Assembly: GCA_043785105.1 (NCBI GenBank)
Contig: JAYVXO010000193.1
Coordinates: 75,955 to 139,954 of the forward strand
Direction of reading: 5' to 3'
Source of the DNA: Fimbriiglobus sp043785105
Lineage (GTDB): Bacteria > Planctomycetota > Planctomycetia > Gemmatales > Gemmataceae
DNA length: 64,000 nt
The notes beneath the pieces are model-generated. The model searched no databases and was not told the DNA's origin. It worked only from the letters and a program-made list of their open reading frames with translations. This document shows positions 51,581-60,122 of the stretch, piece by piece (the first letter of the stretch is position 1; each line of letters opens with the position of its first letter). Both the position numbers and the translations under genes were made by a program.

Positions 51581-52345
51581 ATGACCCTTGCGATCCGGGA
51601 TTCGTCCACGCCCGATTCAATGCTGGCACGCTGGGACACCCGGTGGAAGCTCGCGGCGGTCTGCGTCTGGATTGTCGGGGCGGTCAGTCTGCAATCGTTG
51701 CTGGGGGCAGTATTCGCGCTGGGTATTGCGCTAATGTTCGCGGCCCTTGGTCGGCTCTCGGTGAACGGGGTTGTGGGGCGGCTGCTATTGCTAATGTCCA
51801 CGGTGTTGCCGTTGCTGATTGTCGTGCCACTGGTGCAACGGGACGCGGGGACGGTTTGGCACGTCGGCCCGCTGCGGATTTCGGAAGCGGGCTTCTTGAA
51901 CGCACTCGTGATGATGCTGCGAATCCTGACGATTGGCATGTTTGCCTTGGTGCTGACGCGCACCGCACCGCTGAGCCGTACCTTAACGGCCGCCCATTCC
52001 CTGCGCGTGCCGGGCGTGCTAGTCCAGATCACGCAATTGGCTTACCGCTACACGTTTTTGCTCTCCGCCGAAGTGCGGCGAATGCGGATCGCGCTGCGGG
52101 CCAGGGGGTTTCGCATCCGCACGGATCGCCAGACGTACCGGACGTTGGGCTATTCCGTCGGCAGCCTGTTGGTGCGCAGCAGTGACCACGCCGACCGCGT
52201 TTCGGAGGCCATGCGGTGTCGGGGGTTCGACGGCACGTTCCGGGCGCTGGCCGACTTCCGCACCACATCTTGGGATGTCCTCTCCTTCCTCGGGAGTGTG
52301 AGCGGTACGATAGCCCTCGTGGTGCTGGACCGGGTTTATCTTTGA
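51581..52345 (+). CDS. cbiQ: ECF transporter T component CbiQ
   Basis: A 254-residue polytopic membrane protein of the energy-coupling factor T (CbiQ) family, which couples ATP hydrolysis by CbiO to substrate uptake. About six hydrophobic segments are seen, and the two cytoplasmic coupling motifs are present as ALRARGFRIRT and EAMRCRGFDGTF (A-R-G type). ATG at 51581. The ATPase gene follows 9 bases after its stop. The substrate-specific component CbiM is not in the window. Confidence 0.9.
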   Translation: MTLAIRDSSTPDSMLARWDTRWKLAAVCVWIVGAVSLQSLLGAVFALGIALMFAALGRLSVNGVVGRLLLLMSTVLPLLIVVPLVQRDAGTVWHVGPLRISEAGFLNALVMMLRILTIGMFALVLTRTAPLSRTLTAAHSLRVPGVLVQITQLAYRYTFLLSAEVRRMRIALRARGFRIRTDRQTYRTLGYSVGSLLVRSSDHADRVSEAMRCRGFDGTFRALADFRTTSWDVLSFLGSVSGTIALVVLDRVYL

Positions 52346-52354
52346 GAGAACGCC

Positions 52355-53101
52355 TTGAGACCGAATGAACCCGCGACCCCGGATGTCATGCTTCGCGTTT
52401 GCAACCTGTCGCACACCTATGCCGACGGCAGAACGGCACTTCGTGACCTGAACTTCACCTTGAACACCGGGGAACGACTCGCGTTGGTTGGGCCGAACGG
52501 GGCGGGAAAAACGACGCTGTTTTTGCGGCTGTGCGGGGTGCTGAGCGGCAAACTCGGCCACGCCACCATCGGCGAACTGGACCCCGCAAACCCGGAGCAC
52601 CGCAAGAAATTACCTAGCCAAGTCGGGGTGGTGTTTCAAAACCCGGACGATCAACTTTTCGCGGCCACGTTGTTGGAAGATGTCGCCTTCGGCCCGCTCA
52701 ACCTCGGCGCCACCCCCACGGCGGCCAAGCAACTTGCGGAAACGGCCTTGAAGCAAGTGGGGTTAACCGACGCCGGTGACCGCACGCCCCACAAGCTGTC
52801 CGGCGGCGAAAAACGCCGTGCCGCAATCGCCGGGGTGTTGGCCATGAAACCCAATTTGCTGCTGCTCGACGAACCATCAATGTTCCTCGACCCACGCGGT
52901 CGCCGGGAGTTGATTCGCTTACTGAACGAACTCCCTTGCACCCTACTAATCGCCACCCACGACCTTGAACTCGTGCGCGAAACCTGCCCCCGTGTCATCG
53001 TGCTAGACGGCGGCGAACTCGTCATCGACGGCCCCACCGCCGACGTGTTCGCCCACGTCGAGCTAATGGACCGCCACGGGTTGGAAGTGATAACGCGGTG
53101 A
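52355..53101 (+). CDS. cbiO: ECF transporter ATPase CbiO
   Basis: A 248-residue ABC ATPase: Walker A GPNGAGKTTLF, Q-loop VGVVFQNPDDQLF, signature HKLSGGEKRRAAIAG, Walker B LLLLDEPSMFLD, and switch His in IATHDLELV. The FQNPDDQLF block is typical of cobalt/nickel ECF ATPases. Start TTG at 52355 has GAGAG 6 bases upstream; ATG at 52388 (MLRVCNLSH) is the alternative. It forms an operon with cbiQ, and probably scpA and tmk are read on from it. Confidence 0.93.
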   Translation: MRPNEPATPDVMLRVCNLSHTYADGRTALRDLNFTLNTGERLALVGPNGAGKTTLFLRLCGVLSGKLGHATIGELDPANPEHRKKLPSQVGVVFQNPDDQLFAATLLEDVAFGPLNLGATPTAAKQLAETALKQVGLTDAGDRTPHKLSGGEKRRAAIAGVLAMKPNLLLLDEPSMFLDPRGRRELIRLLNELPCTLLIATHDLELVRETCPRVIVLDGGELVIDGPTADVFAHVELMDRHGLEVITR

Positions 53102-53165
53102 TCCAATCGGTTCTCCGGAAGTGGTAACAGTCGTAACCTCACCCCCTACTGATGCCCCGACTGCC

Positions 53166-53876
53166 ATGTTGCATTACCAAGTTGCACTCGATTCGTTTCA
53201 CGGCCCGCTCGACCTGCTTCTTTATTTAGTGAAGCGGAACGAGGTGGACGTTCTGGACATTTCCATCGCACTGCTTGCGGAACAGTTTTTGGCGTTCTTG
53301 GCCGTGATGAAGGAACTGGATGTCGAACTCGCGGGGGATTTCCTCGTCATGGCCGCAACCTTGATGGAGATTAAAGCGAAGTCGCTGTTGCCGGTCGATC
53401 GGGTGTCCGAAGCGGACGACGAACCCGACCCGCGGCGGGAACTGGTGAAGCAACTGCTGGAGTACCGCAAGTTCAAGGACGCGGCGGTAGCGCTGGAACA
53501 CCAAGCGGAGAAGCACAGCACGCGGTTGCCCCGCATCGCACCCGCCGAAGAAACCCACCCCGGCGCCCCGGCAATGCGGCCCGTGGAACTGTGGGATCTC
53601 GTCAGCGCGTTCGCCCGCATCGTCCGCGAAACGCAGGCGATTCACTCGACCACCATACTGGTGGATGAAACGCCACAGCACATCTATGAGGACCAAATCC
53701 GCGACCGGGTTCACCGCGCCGGGCGGATCGCGTTCCGCGATCTGTTCACGCCGCCGTACCACAAGTCCCGGTTAATCGGCCTGTTCCTCGCGGTGCTGGA
53801 ACTCATCAAAGTTCATTCCATCACGCTCGAACAACCCAAGCCGTTCGACGAGATATGGTTGCTAAAAGTGGTGTAG
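53166..53876 (+). CDS. scpA: Segregation and condensation protein ScpA
   Basis: A 236-residue kleisin that joins Smc and ScpB in the chromosome-condensing complex. Hallmarks: FHGPLDLLLYLVKRNEVDVL near the N-terminus, ISIALLAEQFLAFL, FLVMAATLMEIKAKSLLP, and a winged-helix-like C-terminus (FRDLFTPPYHKSRLIGLFLA). ATG at 53166 gives the standard short N-terminus; a GTG at 53121 would add 15 residues. ScpB is not in the window. tmk follows after 32 bases. Confidence 0.92.
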   Translation: MLHYQVALDSFHGPLDLLLYLVKRNEVDVLDISIALLAEQFLAFLAVMKELDVELAGDFLVMAATLMEIKAKSLLPVDRVSEADDEPDPRRELVKQLLEYRKFKDAAVALEHQAEKHSTRLPRIAPAEETHPGAPAMRPVELWDLVSAFARIVRETQAIHSTTILVDETPQHIYEDQIRDRVHRAGRIAFRDLFTPPYHKSRLIGLFLAVLELIKVHSITLEQPKPFDEIWLLKVV

Positions 53877-53908
53877 CCCGTGTCATTCATTGTGATACGT
53901 TATGCATT

Positions 53909-54523
53909 ATGACAACGCAGCGCGGGCTATTCATTGTGTTTGAAGGGATCGACGGCGCGGGGAAAACAACCCAAGTCGAATTGTTGCAGCGGTTCTTCGC
54001 CGCGACTGGCGTTTCTTGCGTTCGCTCCAAGGAGCCGACGGACGGCCCGTGGGGGCGCAAACTCCGTGCTTCCGCGATGTCAGGTCGAATGTCCCCCGCC
54101 GATGAACTTCATGCGTTTATTGAAGACCGCAACGAGCACGTCCGGGATCTGATTCAGCCGTCGCTGGCGGCGGGCAAAGTCGTCATCCTCGATCGCTACT
54201 TCTACTCGACCATCGCCTATCAGGGTGTCAAAGGGGCGGACGCCGAGGCCATTGAGCGTTCGATGCTGTCCCAATTCCCGATCCCGGATGTCGTCTTTTT
54301 GCTCGACGTTCCCGCGCCGAGTGGCATCGACCGGGTCAAACGTGGTCGCGGCGAAACGCCTAACAGCTTTGAACAACTGACGGGCTTGGAATCCGCCCGC
54401 ATCTTGTTTCTCGATATGGCCCGCCGACATAAGAACATTCACGTTCTGAATGGCTCCGACAGTGCCGAAGCGATCCACGCAGCCGTGCGAGCGGTTTTAT
54501 CCACATTGAGTGGATTGCCCTAA
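53909..54523 (+). CDS. tmk: Thymidylate kinase
   Basis: A 204-residue dTMP kinase. P-loop GIDGAGKTTQVELLQ, then RSKEPTDGPWGRKLR with the DR(Y/H)-preceding basic block, VVILDRYFYSTIAYQG with the family DR-Y-x-x-S-x-x-A-Y-Q motif, and the LID-like RGRGETPNSFE. It phosphorylates dTMP to dTDP. ATG at 53909 starts MTTQRGLFIVFEG; the longer frame from 53855 overlaps scpA. Tail-to-tail overlap of 4 bases with the following minus-strand gene. Confidence 0.95.
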   Translation: MTTQRGLFIVFEGIDGAGKTTQVELLQRFFAATGVSCVRSKEPTDGPWGRKLRASAMSGRMSPADELHAFIEDRNEHVRDLIQPSLAAGKVVILDRYFYSTIAYQGVKGADAEAIERSMLSQFPIPDVVFLLDVPAPSGIDRVKRGRGETPNSFEQLTGLESARILFLDMARRHKNIHVLNGSDSAEAIHAAVRAVLSTLSGLP

Positions 54524-55206
54524 AACAGGGGCGATTCGACGGGGCGGCTGTACTCCGTCAGGAAAAGGCCGCGAACGGTGGCCCCTTCGCAACTGTGCAG
54601 AATCGGCGTGTCCGCGTCGGGGTCGAGTAGCCCGAAGGTGATCGTGGCCGTGTCGTCGTTCGGGTAATTGGGATCGTAGACGTGGAGCGTGACGGTGCTT
54701 TCGTCCCCGTCGAGTTCGTAACTGTGCGCCAGCACTTGATGGTTCTTGTTGAGCGCCATCGGACTGAACGACGACGACTTCACGATACCCAGTGCGGCGG
54801 GCAACCCGGCATCTATCGACCGGCGAATCTTCGGCCACTCTTCCATGATCGTGAACCGCAACAGACCGTCCGCAAATCGCACCCCGGCGAACGTTTTGCT
54901 CGCCGCCGGTCGGCGTTGCCAGTCGTAATACTTCAGCACGCCGAACGGCATATTCCAGCTATCAATTAACCGCTTGCAGAGGTAGCGAAACACCGGCGGT
55001 TCAGGTTCGGTCGGTCGCGGCTGCCCGAACAAAAATAGATCGACTGCCGCAAACACCATCCCCCCGCACACGCCATAACTCGCGTCCCCGATCGGGAGAA
55101 TCCCCAACGGCGTCGGTACCTCAATCACCGGCGTGCCGGGCGGGTACGAATTCGGAAACGGGAACCCATGTCGGCTCGGAACAAACCCTGTCGTGGCGCT
55201 GGGCAT
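54520..55206 (-). CDS. Papain-fold-like hypothetical protein (C-H-D triad)
   Basis: A 228-residue soluble protein. Ordered blocks suggest a papain-like or C39-like fold: GVCGGMVFAAVDLFLFG (Cys), later LNKNHQVLAHSYELDGDE (His), and VTLHVYDPNYPNDD (Asp/Asn). The N-terminus NSYPPGTPVIEVPTPLGILP also looks conserved, and I recall similar uncharacterised proteins in planctomycetes and actinobacteria. A protease or amidase role is inferred only. ATG at 55206 is chosen since the 55248 frame would pass through the downstream hairpin. Confidence 0.6.
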   Translation of the reverse strand: MPSATTGFVPSRHGFPFPNSYPPGTPVIEVPTPLGILPIGDASYGVCGGMVFAAVDLFLFGQPRPTEPEPPVFRYLCKRLIDSWNMPFGVLKYYDWQRRPAASKTFAGVRFADGLLRFTIMEEWPKIRRSIDAGLPAALGIVKSSSFSPMALNKNHQVLAHSYELDGDESTVTLHVYDPNYPNDDTATITFGLLDPDADTPILHSCEGATVRGLFLTEYSRPVESPLF

Positions 55207-55240
55207 GGATGAACACTCAACAGGATTGGGTTGGTAGCGC

Positions 55241-55268
55241 AAGCCCACGGATCATAATCCGTGGGCTT
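55241..55268 (-). terminator. Hairpin terminator of HAD gene
   Basis: AAGCCCACGGAT (55241-55252) pairs with ATCCGTGGGCTT (55257-55268), a perfect 12-bp stem with loop CATA. It lies 30 bases downstream of the minus-strand HAD stop. It is followed on the plus strand by TAT, and no strong T-run is present on the minus strand. Confidence 0.6.
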
Positions 55269-55297
55269 TATGCTCCCTCACTCTCAGTGACATCCTT

Positions 55298-55972
55298 CTA
55301 CTTCAGTAAGCCCAGAAAGTCTTGCGGGTTCGACAGATCGTTTAGCACCACGTCGGCGCCAGTGGCGTGGAGTTCCTCGATCGGGTGCCAGCCGGTGGCG
55401 ACGGCCACGACCTTGGCGCCGATCGCGCGGGCGCACTTCACGTCGAGTGGCGTGTCGCCGATGACCCAGATTTCGGCGGCGTTCACCCGGTTGCCTGTGT
55501 GGGTTTCGACGGCGGTGATGGCGGAGCGGGCGACATCATCGCGGTCGTGGTGAACGTCGCCGAAGCCGCCGACGGGGAAGAAATCCCACAAGCCGAAGTG
55601 GGAAAGCTTCCGCTCGGCGCCGCGTTTTACATTGCCGGTCAACAGCCCGAGTACGACATCGCTTCGCGGGTGTAGCGTGTTCAAAATCTCCGGGATGCCG
55701 GGGCAAATGGTGCCACCGATCTTGGCCAAACACGCGGGCAGTGCCGCCAAGTACGCCGTTTGGAGCGTGGCCTGATTCGCATCCGTCGTCGGGAGATCGT
55801 GAGCGCTGAGCAAGTCGCGCGTGATGGCCTGGTCGGTGCGACCACTGTACGGCACCACGTCGTTAATTTTGGTCACGCCGAACGCCGTGCGGAGGGCCAC
55901 TTCCATCGCTGCTTTCCCCGCGCCGCCGGTGCGAATCAGCGTGCCATCAATGTCGAACAACACAATCAGCAT
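55298..55972 (-). CDS. HAD-family phosphatase (phosphoglycolate phosphatase-like)
   Basis: A 224-residue haloacid dehalogenase hydrolase. Motif I LFDIDGTLIRTGG (nucleophile and acid Asp), motif II LGLLTGNVKRGAE (Ser/Thr), motif IV EIWVIGDTPLDVKCARAIGA (Asp pair). The cap domain is small and helical. Related to Gph/PGP phosphatases; the substrate is inferred to be a small phosphate ester. ATG at 55972 is 12 bases after the stop of trpS on the same strand, so the two are likely one transcript. A hairpin follows its stop. Confidence 0.92.
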   Translation of the reverse strand: MLIVLFDIDGTLIRTGGAGKAAMEVALRTAFGVTKINDVVPYSGRTDQAITRDLLSAHDLPTTDANQATLQTAYLAALPACLAKIGGTICPGIPEILNTLHPRSDVVLGLLTGNVKRGAERKLSHFGLWDFFPVGGFGDVHHDRDDVARSAITAVETHTGNRVNAAEIWVIGDTPLDVKCARAIGAKVVAVATGWHPIEELHATGADVVLNDLSNPQDFLGLLK

Positions 55973-55984
55973 GGGTCTTCCTTG

Positions 55985-57076
55985 TCATGAATTCGCCACG
56001 GGAGCAGCGTGCATCCCGACGGCAGTGCGAACCAGGGCCATCGTTTTTCGGGCTTCGGCTCTGGCTCGCTGCGCGCCGTCACGCAACACCGCTTCGACGG
56101 CGTCCGGGGTCGCGGCCAGTTGCTTGCGACGATCACGGGCGGCAGAAAAGTAAGCGTCAATCTTCATTAGTAGTAGGTTCTTCGCGTCGCCATAGCCGAA
56201 GGCGCGGCCTTTGCGGGCGTCACTATCCAGCGACGGGTTGCGGTATTGCTCGGCGAGTTGGGCCAGTTCGTCGCTTGCGGCAAACAGTTTATACAGCGCG
56301 AAGACGTTGCAGGTGTCCGGGTTTTTGGGTTGCTCCAACGGCGTGCTGTCGGTGACGATGCTCATCACGGCGCTCTTCAACGGCTTGCCTTCGGCGAAGA
56401 TTTCGATGGTGTTGCCGTAGGACTTGCTCATCTTCTGGCCGTCGGTCCCCGGCACGGCGGCGGTGTCTTCTTGAATGCGCGTTTGCGGCATCGGGAAAAC
56501 GTCGCTGTAGTTCGTGTTGAAGTACCCCGCCATGTCGCGGGTCATTTCGAGGTGCTGAACCTGATCCCGCCCGACCGGCACGACGTGCGACCGAACAATC
56601 AGGATGTCCGCAGCCATCAGAATTGGGTACGTGAACAGCCCAACACTGGGGGTAATCCCATGCGTGACTTTGTCTTTGTACGAGTGGGCGCGTTCGAGAA
56701 GTCCCATGCCGGTGACCGTGGACAAGATCCACGCCAGTTCGCACACTTCAGGTACGTCGGACTGCCGGTAAAACGTCGCCTTCGTCGGGTCCAGTCCGAG
56801 TGCGAGGTAGTCCAGGGCGACATCCCACACGTTGTCCGCCAAGATTTCCCGCGCCGTTCGCCACGTCGTTTTGCCCGCTTGTTGCGCAACGTCCGCTTCC
56901 CGCGCTTCGGCCTCCTTCAACGTGGTCAGGGCGTGATAGTCCGCGATAAAGTAGAACGCATCCCCCTGCTCCTGCAACGCAATGTGCTGTCGAATCGCCC
57001 CGAAGTAGTTGCCAAGGTGCAGCTTCCCCGACGGCTGAACGCCACTGAGGATGCGTTTCTGTGCGGATGCGGACAC
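55985..57076 (-). CDS. trpS: Tryptophanyl-tRNA synthetase
   Basis: A 363-residue class I synthetase charging tRNA-Trp. Motifs: RILSGVQPSGKLHLGNYFGA (HIGH variant HLGN), AYFNTNYSDVFP, and DGQKMSKSYGNTIEIF (KMSKS). GTG at 57076 has GGGAGAG 4 bases upstream, a strong ribosome site, and gives the normal VSASAQKRILSG start; the ATG at 57169 would add 31 residues of unlikely sequence and lacks a ribosome site. The HAD gene follows 12 bases downstream. Confidence 0.95.
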   Translation of the reverse strand: MSASAQKRILSGVQPSGKLHLGNYFGAIRQHIALQEQGDAFYFIADYHALTTLKEAEAREADVAQQAGKTTWRTAREILADNVWDVALDYLALGLDPTKATFYRQSDVPEVCELAWILSTVTGMGLLERAHSYKDKVTHGITPSVGLFTYPILMAADILIVRSHVVPVGRDQVQHLEMTRDMAGYFNTNYSDVFPMPQTRIQEDTAAVPGTDGQKMSKSYGNTIEIFAEGKPLKSAVMSIVTDSTPLEQPKNPDTCNVFALYKLFAASDELAQLAEQYRNPSLDSDARKGRAFGYGDAKNLLLMKIDAYFSAARDRRKQLAATPDAVEAVLRDGAQRARAEARKTMALVRTAVGMHAAPVANS

Positions 57077-57198
57077 CGGACTCTCCCGAAGGTGGGCTTT
57101 ATTTTGCGACGCCAACACGATTACAGTAGGCACGAACGATTCAGGAACAACAGAGACAGGTTTTGCCATGATGCTGGTTCGGTTCCCACTCAACGCTT

Positions 57199-57490
57199 CC
57201 GCCGCCCCTTCAGGGCGGGATCATGGGCGACCGGCTGTCCACGGGTTGCGCTGCGCAACCCGTGGATCAGGGTACCGACTTAGACATTCTGAACGCCCTG
57301 AAGGGGCGTCGGGTTGTAGCCACGGGTGGAGCGCAGCGCAACCCGTGGAATCAGGCAGCCTTTTCGCAGACATACTTCGACGTTCGGAACGCCCTGAAGG
57401 GGCGTCGGATTGTAGCCACGGGTGGAGCGCTTCGCGTAACCCGTGGAACACGAACACCCACCCACGATCCGCCCTGAAGGGGCGGTGGAA
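57199..57490. repeat. REP palindrome cluster upstream of transposase
   Basis: Several copies of two short palindromes: CCGCCCCTTCAGGGCGG-type (CGCCCCTTCAGGGCG core, 57199-57220, 57294-57309, 57389-57404, 57470-57486) and CCACGGGTTGCGCTGCGCAA with CCCGTGG (57238-57265, 57319-57348, 57417-57447). Two are arranged as tandem units of about 90 bases. This is a typical REP/BIME block and recurs downstream of the transposase and at 61567. Confidence 0.85.
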
Positions 57491-57517
57491 TTGCCGCGTT
57501 CCACGAGAAGCCCCATC

Positions 57518-57970
57518 ATGCCCGGCACTTTTTCACAAATTCTCCTGCACGTCGTTTTCAGCACCAAGCACCGCGAACCGTGGATTACACCCGAAGTCGC
57601 GGATCGTCTGTACCCTTATTTGGGTGGCATCATCCGTGCGGAAAAAGGAGTGCTTTACGACATCGGTGGCGTCGAGGATCACGTTCATCTTTTTCTACGT
57701 TGGCGAACCGATGCAGCGGTGTCGGACCTACTTCGTCAACTCAAGTCCCGTTCGACGAGCTGGGTTCATCAGACATTCCCGACACTCAGTGCGTTCGCGT
57801 GGCAGGGTGGGTACAGCGTGTTCACAGTCAGTAAGTCACAGGAAGCCGCCGTCAAGAATTACATCGCGGGACAACGCGAGCATCACAAGACAGAGGACTT
57901 TCAATCTGAATACATGCGATTTCTTCACGCCCACGGGATTGAGTTTGATGACCGCTATGTGTTTGATTGA
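57518..57970 (+). mobile_element. IS200/IS605-like TnpA (REP-associated) transposase
   Basis: A 150-residue Y1 HUH transposase. The His-hydrophobic-His motif is in GVEDHVHLFLRW, and the single catalytic Tyr is probably in AAVKNYIAGQREHH. FSTKHREPWITPE at the start and IEFDDRYVFD at the end match the TnpA family. ATG at 57518 begins MPGTFSQILLHV. REP palindromes lie on both sides within about 30 bases, the arrangement of RAYT-type transposases that move REP sequences. No accessory TnpB. Confidence 0.9.
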
Positions 57971-57993
57971 GCTGTTGCGGGCAGTCGATTCCT

Positions 57994-58086
57994 CCGCCCC
58001 TTCAGGGCGGTTCCGAGAGCAATCGGAGTCCACGGGTTGCGCGAAGCGCTCCACCCGTGGCTACATTCCGACGCCCCTTCAGGGCG
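57994..58086. repeat. REP palindrome cluster downstream of transposase
   Basis: CCGCCCCTTCAGGGCGG (57994-58010), a CCACGGGTTGCGCGAAGCGC palindrome ending CCACCCGTGG (58030-58060) and CGCCCCTTCAGGGCG (58072-58086) lie between the transposase stop and the next gene. Same units as upstream. Confidence 0.85.
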
Positions 58087-58142
58087 TTCAGAACGTCGAT
58101 ACAAGTGCGTGAAATCCCTGTTTTTTGAAGGAATGACTCGGT

Positions 58143-58997
58143 ATGGACATCGTCACCGCCACCCCTGCGGTTGTACTCGATTTTACGACACCCGCCCCGC
58201 TGCCCCCGTTGGCGATCGAGGGGCTTCCGTTGCCGGTTGTTGCGGACGTGAAGTTGGCGGAAGTGTTGTTGGATGCGGTGAAGAAAGCGGTGGCCGAACC
58301 GGGCGAGCATCGGCTGTATCGGTCCGGGAAACTCGCGGGGCTGTTCTCGATTCGCACTGGGATTTACGCGGAGGCAGCGCTCGCCGCCATTACCGAAAGT
58401 CTGCTCGAAACCGTTCGCACGGAGACGAAGGGGAAGATGATCGTCGAGTGGGTGCGGGTCACGCCGAAGGGGGTGGCATTCGTTCACGACCGCGATTCGC
58501 CCAAAGCCGTGCTGCGCGAGTTGCGCGAGGTCATCGGCCAAACGCGGGCGGGGGTGCCGCTTTGGATGGACGACGCCAAACAGATGATCGACGCCGTTTC
58601 CGAACGCTTCGAGCGCCAATCGAACGAAATGTTACGCCGCCTCGATTGGCTCGCGGAGCGGGTCGATTCGGCGTTGCGGCGGGCAGACTTGGCACGCACA
58701 CTTCTTCCGGACCCGTTGACGAAACTGGTGCCGTGGGCCAACGACGCGCTCGCCTATCTCGACCGCCGCACCGAAGCCGGCGCCGCAGGTGCGTGCCCAC
58801 TCGGGGAACTGTTCGACGCCATCGGCGACCAAACCGCCTCGCTCACGGTGCCCGAGTTTCACACGGGTCTACAACGACTTCATCACGCTTACGCCATCCG
58901 GTTGATGTCCACTTCGGGCGCGACCACCAGCGCGCAAACCGACCCCGAATATGCCATGCTCGTCGGCAACGAGTTGTGTTCGTTCGTGCTGCGTTAA
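58143..58997 (+). CDS. Hypothetical protein, 284 residues
   Basis: A soluble protein with a Pro-rich start (TTPAPLPPLAIEGLPLPVVA), a mixed alpha/beta domain (EHRLYRSGKLAGLFSIRTGI) and a long helical part with coiled-coil character (FERQSNEMLRRLDWLAERVD, ALRRADLARTLLPD). No catalytic motif. The longest helix suggests oligomerisation. ATG at 58143 is about 55 bases after the last REP unit. I do not recognise it. It lies between the REP block and the TPR lipoprotein gene. Confidence 0.6.
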   Translation: MDIVTATPAVVLDFTTPAPLPPLAIEGLPLPVVADVKLAEVLLDAVKKAVAEPGEHRLYRSGKLAGLFSIRTGIYAEAALAAITESLLETVRTETKGKMIVEWVRVTPKGVAFVHDRDSPKAVLRELREVIGQTRAGVPLWMDDAKQMIDAVSERFERQSNEMLRRLDWLAERVDSALRRADLARTLLPDPLTKLVPWANDALAYLDRRTEAGAAGACPLGELFDAIGDQTASLTVPEFHTGLQRLHHAYAIRLMSTSGATTSAQTDPEYAMLVGNELCSFVLR

Positions 58998-59172
58998 CCC
59001 GAGTCCAAGTTCCCCACTTCATCACTTCGCCAATTCAACCCGCACCACCCGATCACTTTACCTAGCTTCGCGCTGGGATTCGCAGGCTTGTCCAGTTTAA
59101 CTACACCGCTGCCGTCGGAATCTTCGATAAAACCCGCATTAACTCCGGTTTCTCCGGTTGCGGGGCGATGCA

Positions 59173-59874
59173 ATGCGTGGGGGTATTGTTTTACTGTTGG
59201 GCCTGTTTGCGGTCGGTTGCTTCGCGCCGTTTCGTTGGCCCGAAGACCGTCGGGTCGAGAGTCCGACGCCGGACGCAATCGCAACGCCATCATCCGATGA
59301 CGCGCTGATGAAAGCCGCCGAGTGCCTCGACCGAGGCGATGAACCTGCCGCGTTGCCCTATCTGCAATCCCACGTGAAGGCCAACCCGAACGCCTTGATG
59401 GTCCGTGCTCACGTGGCAGAGTTGTTGTTTCGTTTAGGAAAGGCACTCGAAGCCCGTGGGCAGTTTGAACGCTTCATCGCCGACGCACAACCCACGTCCG
59501 GACAGGCTCACAAACATCTCGTGCATTGCCACACCCGGCTCATGGAGATTGCATCCACCACCAACGACGACTTTCACGAAAACCTGCATCGCGGAATTGG
59601 CTTGCTACTACTGGTGAAACGCTGGGACGGCGATGCCGAACGCCACGATGAAACCAGCGCCGAGCAGACGCTCTCGAAGGCACTTCTCGCCCTGCGTGCG
59701 GCCCACGACGACCGCCCCACCGACCCACGGGCCAACCTCTATCTCGCCGAAGTCTACACCCGCCTCCAACAACCCGACGCTGCAAAAGCCGCACGGCAAG
59801 CCGCCCAAAACGGTCTCCCCGACCCCAACGTGACGGCTAGCGAACGATCGCGGATTCTGAACGACCGTGATTAA
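59173..59874 (+). CDS. TPR-containing lipoprotein
   Basis: A 233-residue lipoprotein. The signal peptide IVLLLGLFAVGCFAP has the lipobox AVGC. Tetratricopeptide-like helices follow: MKAAECLDRGDEPAALPYLQ, ALMVRAHVAELLFRLGKALE and ANLYLAEVYTRLQQPDAAKA. It probably binds partners at the outer face of a membrane. ATG at 59173 follows GTTGCGGGGCGATGCA; the 59158 ATG in the same frame is possible. The tRNA gene follows 107 bases downstream. Confidence 0.78.
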   Translation: MRGGIVLLLGLFAVGCFAPFRWPEDRRVESPTPDAIATPSSDDALMKAAECLDRGDEPAALPYLQSHVKANPNALMVRAHVAELLFRLGKALEARGQFERFIADAQPTSGQAHKHLVHCHTRLMEIASTTNDDFHENLHRGIGLLLLVKRWDGDAERHDETSAEQTLSKALLALRAAHDDRPTDPRANLYLAEVYTRLQQPDAAKAARQAAQNGLPDPNVTASERSRILNDRD

Positions 59875-59981
59875 CGGCGCCGTCACACGTGGGGGCCAAA
59901 CCACGGATTGCCGACAATCGAAAACAGGACCGGTCTCTAGCGGTAACGGGACGATCGCCATAAAATGGCTTTTCCCAACAA

Positions 59982-60054
59982 GGGGCCTTAGCTCAATGGT
60001 TAGAGCAGTCCGCTCATAACGGATTGGTTGCCGGTTCGAGTCCGGCAGGCCCCA
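59982..60054 (+). tRNA. tRNA-Ile2 (anticodon CAT, lysidine-type)
   Basis: A full cloverleaf is visible: acceptor GGGGCCT (59982-59988) with AGGCCCC (60047-60053) and discriminator A; D-arm GCTC/GAGC; anticodon stem GTCCG/CGGAT around CTCATAA with anticodon CAT at 60015-60017; T-arm GCCGG/CCGGC with loop TTCGAGT. The sequence order (CTTAGCTCAATGGTTAGAGC) is that of bacterial tRNA-Ile2 rather than tRNA-Met; its C34 would be converted to lysidine by TilS and charged by IleRS. CCA is not encoded. Confidence 0.92.
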
Positions 60055-60055
60055 T

Positions 60056-60071
60056 CTGTTCGTTTGAACAG
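60056..60071 (+). terminator. Short hairpin directly after tRNA
   Basis: CTGTTC pairs with GAACAG around GTTT immediately after the tRNA 3' end. It may help end the tRNA transcript or mark the attachment-site border. No T-run follows. Confidence 0.45.
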
Positions 60072-60122
60072 TGTCGAGCAGAAGGTACCACAACTGAGCA
60101 ATTCGCTAGGTTTTCTAGTGTT

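Noticed and set aside
57443..57517. Upstream extension of the transposase
   Set aside because: These codons fall in the last REP palindrome; the family start is MPGTFSQ at 57518.
59982..60054. Reading the CAT-anticodon tRNA as tRNA-Met
   Set aside because: The order of the D-arm and variable region is closer to tRNA-Ile2 as in E. coli ileX; an elongator or initiator tRNA-Met pattern is not seen, though only a TilS-determinant analysis would settle it.
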